Below are positions 25,000 to 34,129 of a DNA stretch of 64,000 nt, piece by piece. Origin of the DNA: Acinetobacter ihumii (GTDB lineage: Bacteria; Pseudomonadota; Gammaproteobacteria; Pseudomonadales; Moraxellaceae); contig NZ_LR130760.1 of NCBI RefSeq assembly GCF_900625095.1, positions 2,309,106 to 2,373,105 of the forward strand. The letters are read 5' to 3'. The position numbers and the translations under genes were made by a program. The notes beneath the pieces are model-generated. The model did no database searches. It worked only from the letters and a program-made list of their open reading frames with translations, and had not been told where the DNA came from. The first letter of the stretch is position 1; each line of letters opens with the position of its first letter.

Positions 25000-26448
25000 A
25001 TGTCGACAAAAAATCAAATACCTGATGAATATCCACTTTATGTTGCGGGTAAAGCAGCTAAAACTGATCAATGGCTAGAAGTTCATCATAAGTTTCATGG
25101 TGAGTTATATGCGAAAGTGGCTTTAGCTGATGCGAAAACCATTGAAAAAGCAACTGCTGCTGCGGTTAAGGCTGAAGCTGAAATGGCCGCATTAAAACCA
25201 TATCAAAAACAACAAATATTATTGCATTGTGTGAAACGTTTTAAGGAAGAAAAAAATCTATTGACTGAAATTTTGATTGCTGAGGGGGGTAAACCAAGAA
25301 CTGCGGCGGCGGCAGAAGTCGAACGTTTAATTAACACCTTTCAGTTGGCAGCAGATGCAACTACGCAAATGGAACAGGGTCGCCTACTGCCTTTGGCCGT
25401 TACGCCTGCTGCTGCGGCTTATCAGGGGATGGTCAGACATGTGCCGATTGGTGCGATTTCGCTGATCAGCCCATTTAATTTTCCACTGAATTTAACTGCG
25501 CATAAAATTGCCCCTGCGATTGCCGCAGGTTGTCCGTTTGTGTTAAAGCCCGCCAGTTTAACACCCATTAGTGCGATCAAAATTGCAGAAATTTTGGCTG
25601 AAACGGATTTGCCCAAAGGGGCATGGTCGATTTTACCATGTGATCGCACAGCGGCTGATAGTTTGGTCACCGATGATCGCTTTAAAATGCTCAGTTTTAC
25701 AGGATCGGATCAGGTCGGTTGGGACATGAAAGCGCGTGCAGGTCGCAAAAAAGTCACGCTGGAACTCGGTGGTAATGCAGCAGTTTTAATTGAACCAGAT
25801 ACGGAACTGAGTGATGCCTTAATTGACCGTTTAATTGCAGGTGCGTATGGCCAGTCGGGGCAGGTGTGTATTAGTGTGCAGCGCATTTTGGCACATGCTG
25901 ATATTTATGCGGAATTGAGGAAAAAACTAGTCGCTAAAGTGAAAAAGCTAAAAGCCAGTGATCCTGATTTGGAGACGACGATTGTTGGACCGATGATTAA
26001 GGAAAAAGAAGCGGTAAGATTAAAAAAATGGCTCGATAAAGCTGAGAAAAAAGGCGCCAAAATTTTGACTGGTGGAACACTCGAAGGGGTATTGTTTGAG
26101 GCAACTCTACTTGAAAATGTCGATGAAAAACTGGAAATTTATAAAGACGAAGCGTTTGGACCGATTGCCATCTTAGAGAAATATAAAAGTTTTGAGCAGG
26201 GAATTGCCAAAATTAATAGCAGTCGATTTGGTTTACAGGCCGGCGTCTATACCCAGAACCTGAATAAAATGATGTATGCATGGCAACAGTTGCAGGTGGG
26301 AGGCGTGATTATTAACGACATTCCAACTTTCCGTGTCGATAACATGCCCTATGGCGGCGTGAAAGATTCGGGATTAGGGCGTGAAGGTGTTCACTCCGCC
26401 ATTCGTGATATGCAGGAAGAGAGACTCTTGGTCATTAAGCAGAACTAA
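25000..26448 (+). CDS. NAD(P)-dependent aldehyde dehydrogenase
   Basis: 482 residues, typical length. Catalytic features are Asn 160 in SPFNFP, Glu 255 in LELGGN and the nucleophile Cys 290 in SGQVC, all intact. The cofactor loop reads FTGSDQVG. The enzyme oxidises an aldehyde to the acid in the cytosol. The overall pattern resembles the lactaldehyde/phosphonoacetaldehyde/glyceraldehyde-phosphate branch, but the substrate cannot be fixed from sequence alone. The start ATG 25000 follows GGGAAG. It is a single gene, divergent from the barrel-protein gene. Confidence 0.88.
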   Translation: MSTKNQIPDEYPLYVAGKAAKTDQWLEVHHKFHGELYAKVALADAKTIEKATAAAVKAEAEMAALKPYQKQQILLHCVKRFKEEKNLLTEILIAEGGKPRTAAAAEVERLINTFQLAADATTQMEQGRLLPLAVTPAAAAYQGMVRHVPIGAISLISPFNFPLNLTAHKIAPAIAAGCPFVLKPASLTPISAIKIAEILAETDLPKGAWSILPCDRTAADSLVTDDRFKMLSFTGSDQVGWDMKARAGRKKVTLELGGNAAVLIEPDTELSDALIDRLIAGAYGQSGQVCISVQRILAHADIYAELRKKLVAKVKKLKASDPDLETTIVGPMIKEKEAVRLKKWLDKAEKKGAKILTGGTLEGVLFEATLLENVDEKLEIYKDEAFGPIAILEKYKSFEQGIAKINSSRFGLQAGVYTQNLNKMMYAWQQLQVGGVIINDIPTFRVDNMPYGGVKDSGLGREGVHSAIRDMQEERLLVIKQN

Positions 26449-26948
26449 TCAGCCTATTGTTGGTGCGGCTCCAGTGTTTATGGCTATAAATGCTGGAGTT
26501 TGGTTGAACATACTAAAATAAAATCCATTGTTTCACGTGGAACGTAGTCCAGAGAATATAAAAGCAAATAGTCAGGGTGTGACTTTTCTGGTATTAAACC
26601 CGTCGACCATAAGCTGTTAATGCAGAATAGAGCTAATAAAACTTAAATTAAGATTTAAAAATGCTGTTTAATTAGGCAGATGTACTCAAAATTGAAGGGA
26701 TATTATGCTTATTTCCAAGAAATTTTGAGAAAATTACAAAAAAAGCAGGTATTGTTCAATCATTAAAACGATAAAAAACTGCACCCTCTTTAAGGCAGAA
26801 GGCACAATTTTTTATCGCTCTGGATGAAAAACTGTACTCAAAAGGTTCATTTCACTCCAGAACAAACAGAATTTTGGACATGGTACTGTTCTTGCAATAT
26901 TTCTTATAAATCTTGAATGCAAGAATCGCGCGAAGGAATCATCTATTT
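26449..26948. other. Intergenic region with parS site and hairpins
   Basis: About 500 bases. A hairpin (CTCCAG...CTGGAG, about 26472-26501) follows the dehydrogenase gene and may end its transcript. A parS-like site is at 26529. A second inverted repeat (CGATAAAAAA/TTTTTTATCG, 26769-26817) lies upstream of the transporter gene. Nothing else is recognisable. Confidence 0.5.
26529..26544. other. parS: parS-like ParB-binding site 2
   Basis: TGTTTCACGTGGAACG: the 14-base core GTTTCACGTGGAAC is the same as in site 1 and only the last base of the 16-mer differs from the consensus. Intergenic. Confidence 0.7.
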
Positions 26949-28427
26949 ATGACAGATACTCGTGAAAACTGGTCATCACGATCAGGTTTTATTATCGCTG
27001 CGGTAGGTTCAGCAGTCGGTTTAGGTAACATTTGGCGTTTTCCTTATGTTGCCTATGAAAATGGGGGTGGGGCATTTTTAATTCCCTATCTTTTGGCATT
27101 AATTACAGCAGGTTTACCGCTGTTATTTTTAGACTATGCCGTTGGTCATAAGGCCAGAAACTCTCCTCCCAAAGCGTATCGAACATTGTTTCGTGGCGGT
27201 GAAACGCTGGGTTGGTGGCAGGTCTGTGTCTGTATCATCATCGGTTTATATTACGCCAGTGTGCTGACATGGGCAGGCAGTTATGTGTACTTTTCAGTTG
27301 GCCAGATGTGGGGAAATGATCCTGAAGGATTTTTCTTTAAGACCTATTTGCAAACCAGTGAAGCGACAAGCTTCGATTTACGCTTTGTCGGACATTTATT
27401 CTGGCCGATTTTAGGCATTTGGGCACTCACCTTAATTATTTTATATGGCGGCGTCAAAAAAGGCGTAGAACTGTCCAATAAAATTTTCATGCCTTTGCTT
27501 TTTGTTTTATTTACCATTCTGGTGATTCAAGCGCTACGTTTACCGGGTGCAGTACAAGGTTTAAACGCATTCTTTACACCGAACTGGGCAGCCATGATGG
27601 ACTACAAAGTCTGGCTTGCAGCTTATGGACATACCTTTTTCTCTTTGTCTGTGGGCTTCGGGATTATGGTGACCTATGCGTCCTACCTAAAACCGAAAAC
27701 CAATTTGACAGGTTCTGGGTTGATTGTGGGTTTTGCCAATGCTTCAACAGAAATTTTGGCCGGTATTGGAATTTTTGCCGCATTGGGTTTTATGGCTCAT
27801 GCCGCACAAACAAATGTTCAGGACGTTGTGAGTGGAGGCATTGGTCTGGCGTTTATCGCATTCCCTAAAATTATTTCCAGTTTAGGTGCTGGGGCTGATT
27901 TATTCGGAATTCTGTTCTTTGCCTCATTATTTGTTGCGGGTATTTCTTCAATGGTGAGTATTTTAGAAGTTCCGATTGCGGCCATGCAGGATAAACTGAA
28001 ATGGGGACGTCGCAAGGCGGTCACCATTGTAGGCGGCGGAAGTGCTGTTGTTTCCATCATACTCTTTTCCAGTGTCAACGCGATTAAACTGGTCGATATT
28101 GTTGACCACTTTATCAATAACATTGGTATTATTGGCGGAGCACTGCTGTCTATTATTGCCGTAGCATGGTTTAAACGTTCTGCACTGATACAATTGCGTG
28201 ATCATGTTAATGCCATTTCAACTGTTCAATTGGGCAAAGGCTGGGATTTTACCCTGACGGTGATTACTTCTCTGATTTTATTGGTCACTCTGACCATGAC
28301 CGTTTTTAGTTTGATCACCAAAGGTTATGGAGATTATAGTGCGAGCATGCAATGGTTGTTTGGCTGGGGCTGTGTCGCCTTCTGTGCGGTGGTTGCGGTG
28401 GTTTTATCTAAGATGAAAGATCGCTAG
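26949..28427 (+). CDS. Sodium-dependent transporter of the NSS (SLC6-like) family
   Basis: About 492 residues with 12 predicted membrane segments. The first helix carries the family signature GSAVGLGNIWRFPYVAYENGGG, the Na+ and substrate-binding unwound region. NSS family members symport an amino acid or related solute with Na+. The adjacent small subunit (28438) matches MetS, the partner of MetP-type methionine/alanine importers, so this protein probably imports such amino acids. ATG 26949 follows GAAGGAAT; a longer start at 26913 lacks a ribosome-binding site. Confidence 0.88.
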   Translation: MTDTRENWSSRSGFIIAAVGSAVGLGNIWRFPYVAYENGGGAFLIPYLLALITAGLPLLFLDYAVGHKARNSPPKAYRTLFRGGETLGWWQVCVCIIIGLYYASVLTWAGSYVYFSVGQMWGNDPEGFFFKTYLQTSEATSFDLRFVGHLFWPILGIWALTLIILYGGVKKGVELSNKIFMPLLFVLFTILVIQALRLPGAVQGLNAFFTPNWAAMMDYKVWLAAYGHTFFSLSVGFGIMVTYASYLKPKTNLTGSGLIVGFANASTEILAGIGIFAALGFMAHAAQTNVQDVVSGGIGLAFIAFPKIISSLGAGADLFGILFFASLFVAGISSMVSILEVPIAAMQDKLKWGRRKAVTIVGGGSAVVSIILFSSVNAIKLVDIVDHFINNIGIIGGALLSIIAVAWFKRSALIQLRDHVNAISTVQLGKGWDFTLTVITSLILLVTLTMTVFSLITKGYGDYSASMQWLFGWGCVAFCAVVAVVLSKMKDR

Positions 28428-28437
28428 GAGAGTTTAA

Positions 28438-28581
28438 ATGAATACTTCTGCTATTGTGATGATGATCATTTCCATGGTTTTTCTGTGGGGAGGATTGGCA
28501 TTATCCATCCTACATTTAATGAAAAATCCAGAAGAACTAGATGAAGTGTTGGAAGAAGTTAAGGATCAACACACACTTTAA
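28438..28581 (+). CDS. MetS-like small subunit of the NSS transporter
   Basis: 47 residues: MNTSAIVMMIISMVFLWGGL, then ALSILHLMKNPEELDEVLEE and a short polar tail. It has one membrane helix followed by an acidic amphipathic segment. This is the pattern of the methionine/alanine import NSS transporter small subunit family, needed with MetP in Corynebacterium. It starts 10 bases after the transporter stop with a GAGAG ribosome-binding site, and a terminator follows, so the two form an operon. It is short enough to be missed by automated gene calling. Confidence 0.8.
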   Translation: MNTSAIVMMIISMVFLWGGLALSILHLMKNPEELDEVLEEVKDQHTL

Positions 28582-28608
28582 AATTAAAACGTATATATAA
28601 ATTGAAAA

Positions 28609-28647
28609 TGAAAGTCATTATCGTTTACGATAATGGCTTTCTATTTT
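28609..28647 (+). terminator. Intrinsic terminator of the NSS operon
   Basis: GAAAGTCATTATCG and CGATAATGGCTTTC pair (one G-T) around a four-base loop, followed by a T-rich run. Confidence 0.8.
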
Positions 28648-28659
28648 TGAGGTGCAATC

Positions 28660-29469
28660 ATGATGTCGTCCTTACTGAGTCCAGATGTTTTGATTGCGTT
28701 CTTAACCACTTTTCTGGCGGGATTGGCGACTTTGCTGGGCGGCGCAATCGTCGTATTTTTTAAGCAACCCAGTTTTCGATTATTGTCTTTTGGTCTGGCA
28801 TTTTCTGCGGGGGCTATGGTCTATATTTCCCTGACTGAAATTTTAAACAAATCAATTCATGCATTTTCTGAAATTTTTGTTGCAAAAGTTGGTTTTGCTT
28901 GGGGAACCTGTGCATTTTTATTGGGTGTGATATTGATTTTATTGCTGGATCGTTTTGTGCCCAATCCACATGCTATGGTAGAAAAAAGGGCGACTTTAGA
29001 AATGAATCAAGCTCAAATACGTCGTACTGCATTATTGACCTTATTTGCCATCACAGCACATAACTTTCCTGAAGGTTTAGCGACTTTTTTTGCAACATTG
29101 GACAGTCCTACTCTGGGTGCACCTTTGGCCGTTGCTATCGCCATTCATAATATCCCTGAAGGTATTGCGATTGCAGTTCCTGTTTATATGGCAACTGGCA
29201 AGAAATCCTATGCCATTTACGCCAGCCTAATTTCAGGTTTGGCAGAACCTTTTGGTGCTGCTCTTGGATATTTTATTTTGGCTCCGTTTATGGGACCTAT
29301 GGTGTACGGTATTGTATTTGGCATCATTGCAGGAGTGATGGTGTATCTGGCACTAGATGAGTTATTACCTACTGCAAAACGCTATAGTCAGGGGCATGAA
29401 ACCGTGTATGGGCTGGTTTCAGGTATGGCTGCCTTAGCGATCAGTCTGGTCATTTTCCAGTTTGTCTAG
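28660..29469 (+). CDS. zupT: ZIP-family zinc transporter ZupT
   Basis: 269 residues with eight predicted helices. Conserved metal-binding motifs occur in transmembrane segments 4 and 5: HNFPEGLATFFATL and HNIPEGIAIAVPVY. These match ZupT, which takes up Zn2+ and other divalent metals across the inner membrane. Start ATG 28660 is preceded by GAGGTGCAATC; ATG 28663 is an alternative. No Zur-box-like operator could be confirmed by eye. It converges with rsmB across a terminator. Confidence 0.92.
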   Translation: MMSSLLSPDVLIAFLTTFLAGLATLLGGAIVVFFKQPSFRLLSFGLAFSAGAMVYISLTEILNKSIHAFSEIFVAKVGFAWGTCAFLLGVILILLLDRFVPNPHAMVEKRATLEMNQAQIRRTALLTLFAITAHNFPEGLATFFATLDSPTLGAPLAVAIAIHNIPEGIAIAVPVYMATGKKSYAIYASLISGLAEPFGAALGYFILAPFMGPMVYGIVFGIIAGVMVYLALDELLPTAKRYSQGHETVYGLVSGMAALAISLVIFQFV

Positions 29470-29487
29470 TTTGAGTGATAAGCTTTA

Positions 29488-29512
29488 AAAAAAGTCGCAC
29501 TAGGCGACTTTC
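29488..29512. terminator. Terminator shared by zupT and rsmB
   Basis: AAAGTCGC / GCGACTTT stem with a short loop. It overlaps the last codons of rsmB and has an A-run on its left, giving a T-run for the leftward gene. Confidence 0.7.
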
Positions 29513-30804
29513 TCAATACGACAATAATAAAATCCATCGCCCTGTCCTGACTCAGGTAGAAGCTGGCGTCCATAGCATTGTGCCATTCCCCAGTCGGCTT
29601 CGATTTTTATTTCTTTCGCATCTGGATGCTGTGCAAAAAACTCTATCATTTGCTGTTCATTTTCGGCTTTTAAAATTGAACAGGTGATATACAGTAATGT
29701 TCCACCTATTTTCAATTGTTGCCATAAATTGTGCAAAATCTGCTTTTGTAATTCAACCGTCTGGGCAATATCAGTGGATTGGCGTAATAAACGAATATCT
29801 GGATGACGACGGATGACACCAATCGCAGAGCAGGGTGCATCCAGAATAATACAATCCAATGCCTGATTTGCTTGCCATGTCGTGGCATCCGCAGTAACGA
29901 TCTCAATATGGCTTTGATCAAGTTGTAAGCGTTTTAAATTTTCACTGACGCGAACTAAACGCTTTGCATCATGATCAAGCGCAATTAATGATTGTGGTTT
30001 AAACTTTTCTAGCAAATGTGCAGTTTTTCCGCCCGGTGCAGCGCAAGCATCTAGCACGATTTTTTCATCAAGATGAGCTAACAACGTGGCGCAAAGTTGA
30101 GCATGTTCATCCTGTACGGAAAACCAGCCTTGAGTAAAACCAGGCAAGGCAGAAATTTGAACGGATTGCTCAATCACAATAGCGACTTCGGAGCGTGTAC
30201 AGGCTTTAGCCTGAATATCTTGTGCTTGTAAGGCTTGTAAATAATCATCCCGACCAATTTGTCGCTGGTTAATACGCAGGGTAAGCGGAGCACTGAGTTT
30301 TAACTGCTGACATAGCGTATTGATTTGCTCAGGCCAATCCTTTTTTAAACGTTTGTACAGCCAGCTTGGCAGCCCATGGGCTTGCTGAAGTTGACGCTGG
30401 AAATCTTCTGTTTCGCGGGTAGCACGTCGTAAAATCGCATTGACGATGCCACTGAGGGCATGAAATCCAAGTTGTTTACTGGCAGTGACAGTTTCAGAAA
30501 TAGCCGCGTGCGCTGGAATACGAGTACACAGCACCTGATACAGCCCTAAGTACAAACAGCTTTCTACGGTTTCGTTATTGAGAGGTTTGGTTAATAAAGG
30601 CAACGTAATTGCTTTGAGCGCATACCACTGGCGCAGCGTGCCCAAGACCAGCTCATGAAACAAGGCACGGTCACGTTCAGGAATTTCATTGAGTTGTTGA
30701 TGTAATAAACTCGCGAGAGATTGACCTTGTTGAACCTGCAATAAAGTCACAACCACTTGAGCGCGTAAATTGAGTTCGGTACTCGGACGAGGAAACTGTT
30801 TCAT
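29500..30804 (-). CDS. rsmB: 16S rRNA (cytosine-967-C5)-methyltransferase RsmB
   Basis: 434 residues. The N-terminal NusB-like domain (residues about 1-140) precedes the SAM-dependent methyltransferase domain. The catalytic motif DAPCSAIGVIRRHPDI and the TCSIL cysteine are present, as is the SAM site VLDACAAPGGKTAHLLE. RsmB methylates C967 of 16S rRNA. The start overlaps the end of fmt by four bases (ATGA arrangement), so the two genes are translationally coupled. No def gene is adjacent, unlike in E. coli. Confidence 0.95.
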   Translation of the reverse strand: MKQFPRPSTELNLRAQVVVTLLQVQQGQSLASLLHQQLNEIPERDRALFHELVLGTLRQWYALKAITLPLLTKPLNNETVESCLYLGLYQVLCTRIPAHAAISETVTASKQLGFHALSGIVNAILRRATRETEDFQRQLQQAHGLPSWLYKRLKKDWPEQINTLCQQLKLSAPLTLRINQRQIGRDDYLQALQAQDIQAKACTRSEVAIVIEQSVQISALPGFTQGWFSVQDEHAQLCATLLAHLDEKIVLDACAAPGGKTAHLLEKFKPQSLIALDHDAKRLVRVSENLKRLQLDQSHIEIVTADATTWQANQALDCIILDAPCSAIGVIRRHPDIRLLRQSTDIAQTVELQKQILHNLWQQLKIGGTLLYITCSILKAENEQQMIEFFAQHPDAKEIKIEADWGMAQCYGRQLLPESGQGDGFYYCRIEKVA

Positions 30805-31760
30805 GGCAAGATTTGCCCCACGCTCAATTTTTGTGTTTGTAAAATTTGTACAGGATTTAAGGCTTTACCGCCTGGCCATTGCATAGCATTTAAACAAACC
30901 ACTCCTGCGGCGCAGGCGACATGTACGCCATGCTTGTCAATGGCTATAATCTCGCCAGCTTGAGCATGATCAGCATCTAAGGAAGAAATGTTGGAATTCC
31001 AGACACGTAAATTGTGGCTCTCATCAAGCGCAATAAATGCCACAGGCCACGGATTAAAGGCACGAATGTTACGGTCAATTTGAATCGCATCTTGAGTCCA
31101 GTCGATGCGTGCTTCCATTTTATTGAGTTTTTGCGCATAGACGGTCAGACTTTCATCCTGTTGCTGACGAGTGTGTAAATAGCTTTGTAAACTCTGCTCT
31201 GACTCTAATACTTTGCAAATCGCCTCTGCACCTTGAACAGCCAGTTGTTCGTACAAACGAGCAGAGGTATCCGTCGCCTGAATATCGTAAAAGGTTTTAT
31301 ACAGCATGTCCCCTGTATCTAAGCCTGCTGCCATTTGCATAATGGTGACACCCGTTTGTTGATCCCCCGCAGCAATTGCACGTTGAATCGGGGCAGCACC
31401 ACGCCAGCGTGGTAATAGTGAACCATGAATATTGAGACAACCATACTTGGGCGTATCTAACACGGCTTGTGGCAAAATCAAGCCATACGCTGCCACTACC
31501 ATGACATCTGCCTCCAGTTCAGCCAATTGCTGTTGCGCAGCCAGTCCTTCTTCGGTAGACGCTTTAAAATGTAGCGGTTGATAGACAGGCAAATCCTGTT
31601 CAAGTGCCAATTGTTTGACTGGAGAGGGTGTGAGTTTTTGACCACGACCTGCTTTGCGATCTGGCTGGGTATAAACGGCAACAATCTCATGTTCTGTTTT
31701 GAGTAAAGCAGCCAAAGCCGTTGAGGCAAATTCAGGTGTTCCCGCAAAAATAACTTTCAC
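30801..31760 (-). CDS. fmt: Methionyl-tRNA formyltransferase
   Basis: 319 residues. Fmt formylates initiator Met-tRNA using 10-formyl-THF. The conserved SLLPRWRGAAPIQRAI block, the HGSLLP catalytic region (NIHGSLL), FAGTPEFASTALAALL at the N-terminus and the C-terminal OB-like domain are all present. It is the first gene of the fmt-rsmB pair; its ATG is 31760. The gene def, which usually precedes it, is not here: the upstream 390 bases lead instead to divergent ilvD. Confidence 0.95.
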   Translation of the reverse strand: MKVIFAGTPEFASTALAALLKTEHEIVAVYTQPDRKAGRGQKLTPSPVKQLALEQDLPVYQPLHFKASTEEGLAAQQQLAELEADVMVVAAYGLILPQAVLDTPKYGCLNIHGSLLPRWRGAAPIQRAIAAGDQQTGVTIMQMAAGLDTGDMLYKTFYDIQATDTSARLYEQLAVQGAEAICKVLESEQSLQSYLHTRQQQDESLTVYAQKLNKMEARIDWTQDAIQIDRNIRAFNPWPVAFIALDESHNLRVWNSNISSLDADHAQAGEIIAIDKHGVHVACAAGVVCLNAMQWPGGKALNPVQILQTQKLSVGQILP

Positions 31761-32154
31761 ACATTCACTTCCATAAAAACTTGTGAAACATTATAAGCCA
31801 AAACCGTATTTAAGCCTAAGCAGCAGAATTATTCTTTTGAATACAAACCATTAACATGTAACATTAAGTTTGAAACAGATCTAAATAAGCTAATTTATAA
31901 ATATAAGTAATGCAAAATTAAAAAATTATTCATGAAAGTTTTGTATTTCATTTTAAATAGAACGGTTTATATTGGATAGCCAGTTTCTCTGGATCTCATC
32001 ATCATTCGATGTGCACGCATTTAAACATGAAAGTCGTTTTTGCTCATCGTTTCAACAGCAAGCTGTAGTATGATGATATCTGTCAGTTGAAATCGCCTAA
32101 TTTCGCCAGAGACCTATTTAGATTGGTCTCAAGCACAACTTGTTGGAAACGCAA
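31761..32154. other. Divergent intergenic region between fmt and ilvD
   Basis: About 390 bases, AT-rich, no gene. A short stem (GAGACC/GGTCTC, 32109-32130) lies 24 bases before ilvD and may be part of its leader. I could not identify a confident leader peptide or attenuator for branched-chain control. Confidence 0.4.
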
Positions 32155-33984
32155 ATGCCTGATTATCGTTCAAAAACATCGACTCACGGAAGAAATATGG
32201 CTGGTGCGCGTGGCTTATGGCGCGCAACAGGAATGAAAGATGAAGACTTTGGTAAACCGATTATTGCGGTGGTCAACTCATTTACCCAGTTTGTTCCGGG
32301 GCATGTGCATCTTAAAGACTTGGGTCAACTGGTGGCTGAACAAATTCAGGCAGCCGGTGGGGTCGCCAAAGAATTTAATACCATTGCCGTCGATGATGGG
32401 ATTGCGATGGGACATGATGGCATGTTGTATTCATTGCCTTCGCGTGACTTGATTGCAGATTCAGTGGAATACATGGTCAATGCGCATTGTGCTGATGCCA
32501 TGGTCTGTATTTCAAACTGTGACAAAATCACGCCGGGGATGTTAATGGCATCCATGCGTTTGAACATTCCAGTGGTGTTTGTCTCTGGCGGTCCGATGGA
32601 AGCGGGTAAAGTTAAATTTCGTGGCAATGAAAAAGCCATTGATCTAGTCGATGCGATGGTGGTTGCCGCAGATGACAGCTATACCGATGAAGAAGTTGAA
32701 GCTTTTGAGCGCTCAGCATGCCCAACCTGTGGTTCATGTTCAGGCATGTTTACTGCAAACTCCATGAACTGTTTAACAGAAGCCTTAGGATTGTCTTTAC
32801 CGGGGAATGGTTCAATTGTAGCGACGCATGCCAACCGTAAAAAACTATTTGAACGTGCAGGGCAACTGATTGTTGAATTGGCAAAACGTCATTATGAGCA
32901 AGATGATTACAGTATTTTGCCACGTTCAATCGCGACCAAAAAAGCCTTTGAAAATGCCATGACTTTAGATATCGCCATGGGCGGTTCGACCAATACCGTT
33001 TTGCATCTGTTGGCAGCAGCGCACGAAGCTGAAGTGGATTTCACCATGGATGATATCGACACCTTGTCACGTAAAGTGCCTGTGTTGTCTAAAGTTGCGC
33101 CAGCTAAACAGGATGTACATATGGAAGATGTGCACCGAGCAGGCGGAATTATGGCCATTTTAGGTGAGCTGGATCGTGCAGGATTATTAGAGACTTCTGT
33201 TTCGACAGTACATGAAAAAACCTTAAAAGATGCCTTGGACAAATGGGATATTATCCGTACCGAAGATGCCGATGTTTATGAATTTTACCGTTCATCCCCA
33301 GGTGGCGTACCGACACAGGTTGCATTCTCACAAAATCGTTATTATTCAACGCTGGATGGCGATCGTGAAAAAGGGGTGATTCGTAACGCGGAACATGCCT
33401 TCTCTCAAGACGGCGGTTTAGCGGTTCTTTATGGCAACATCGCAGTCGATGGCTGTATTGTAAAAACCGCAGGGGTGGATGAATCTATTCTTAAATTTAC
33501 TGGAACGGCTCGTGTTTTTGAAAGTCAGGATGCCGCAGTTGATGCAATTTTGGGCGGCGATATCAAAGCGGGCGATGTTGTGGTGATTCGTTACGAAGGT
33601 CCGCGTGGTGGACCGGGAATGCAGGAAATGCTGTATCCAACCAGTTACCTTAAATCCAAAGGTTTAGGCAAAGATTGTGCCTTAATTACCGATGGTCGTT
33701 TCTCAGGTGGATCGTCAGGTCTTTCTATTGGGCATGTCTCGCCAGAAGCCGCAGAAGGTGGCGCAATTGGTCTGGTTCATGATGGCGATAAAATCGAAAT
33801 TGATATTCCAAACCGTACTATTCACCTAGATGTGGATGATGCAACACTGGCACATCGTCGTACTGCACAGGAAGAAAAAGGCTGGCATCCAGCCGAAGCA
33901 CGTAAACGCAAAGTATCCAAAGCATTAAAAGCTTATGCAATGCATACCACCAGTGCAGCGCGAGGCGCGGTACGTGAGATTTAA
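32155..33984 (+). CDS. ilvD: Dihydroxy-acid dehydratase
   Basis: 609 residues, standard for the long IlvD type. It dehydrates dihydroxy acids to keto acids in Val/Ile/Leu synthesis. Iron-sulfur ligands are visible in [10 protein letters not shown] and [35 protein letters not shown] and the C-terminal [19 protein letters not shown] block are conserved. ATG 32155 has a GGAAA ribosome-binding site; in-frame TTGs at 32140 and 32143 are less likely. Monocistronic, with terminator. Confidence 0.96.
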   Translation: MPDYRSKTSTHGRNMAGARGLWRATGMKDEDFGKPIIAVVNSFTQFVPGHVHLKDLGQLVAEQIQAAGGVAKEFNTIAVDDGIAMGHDGMLYSLPSRDLIADSVEYMVNAHCADAMVCISNCDKITPGMLMASMRLNIPVVFVSGGPMEAGKVKFRGNEKAIDLVDAMVVAADDSYTDEEVEAFERSACPTCGSCSGMFTANSMNCLTEALGLSLPGNGSIVATHANRKKLFERAGQLIVELAKRHYEQDDYSILPRSIATKKAFENAMTLDIAMGGSTNTVLHLLAAAHEAEVDFTMDDIDTLSRKVPVLSKVAPAKQDVHMEDVHRAGGIMAILGELDRAGLLETSVSTVHEKTLKDALDKWDIIRTEDADVYEFYRSSPGGVPTQVAFSQNRYYSTLDGDREKGVIRNAEHAFSQDGGLAVLYGNIAVDGCIVKTAGVDESILKFTGTARVFESQDAAVDAILGGDIKAGDVVVIRYEGPRGGPGMQEMLYPTSYLKSKGLGKDCALITDGRFSGGSSGLSIGHVSPEAAEGGAIGLVHDGDKIEIDIPNRTIHLDVDDATLAHRRTAQEEKGWHPAEARKRKVSKALKAYAMHTTSAARGAVREI

Positions 33985-34003
33985 TTGCCAGATTTGAGGC
34001 TAT

Positions 34004-34033
34004 AAAACACTCACTTTTGTGGGTGTTTTTTTA
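34004..34033 (+). terminator. Intrinsic terminator of ilvD
   Basis: AAACACTCAC and a GTGGGTGTTT partner form a 10-bp stem (one G-T) followed by a seven-T run. Confidence 0.85.
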
Positions 34034-34129
34034 TGGAAAACGGTCATTTCAATGTTAAAGTATAATGCATTATGCTTTTCTATCTTGTTTAACCCATTGT
34101 CCGATAAAAATTTATTAGAGGCTTGATTC

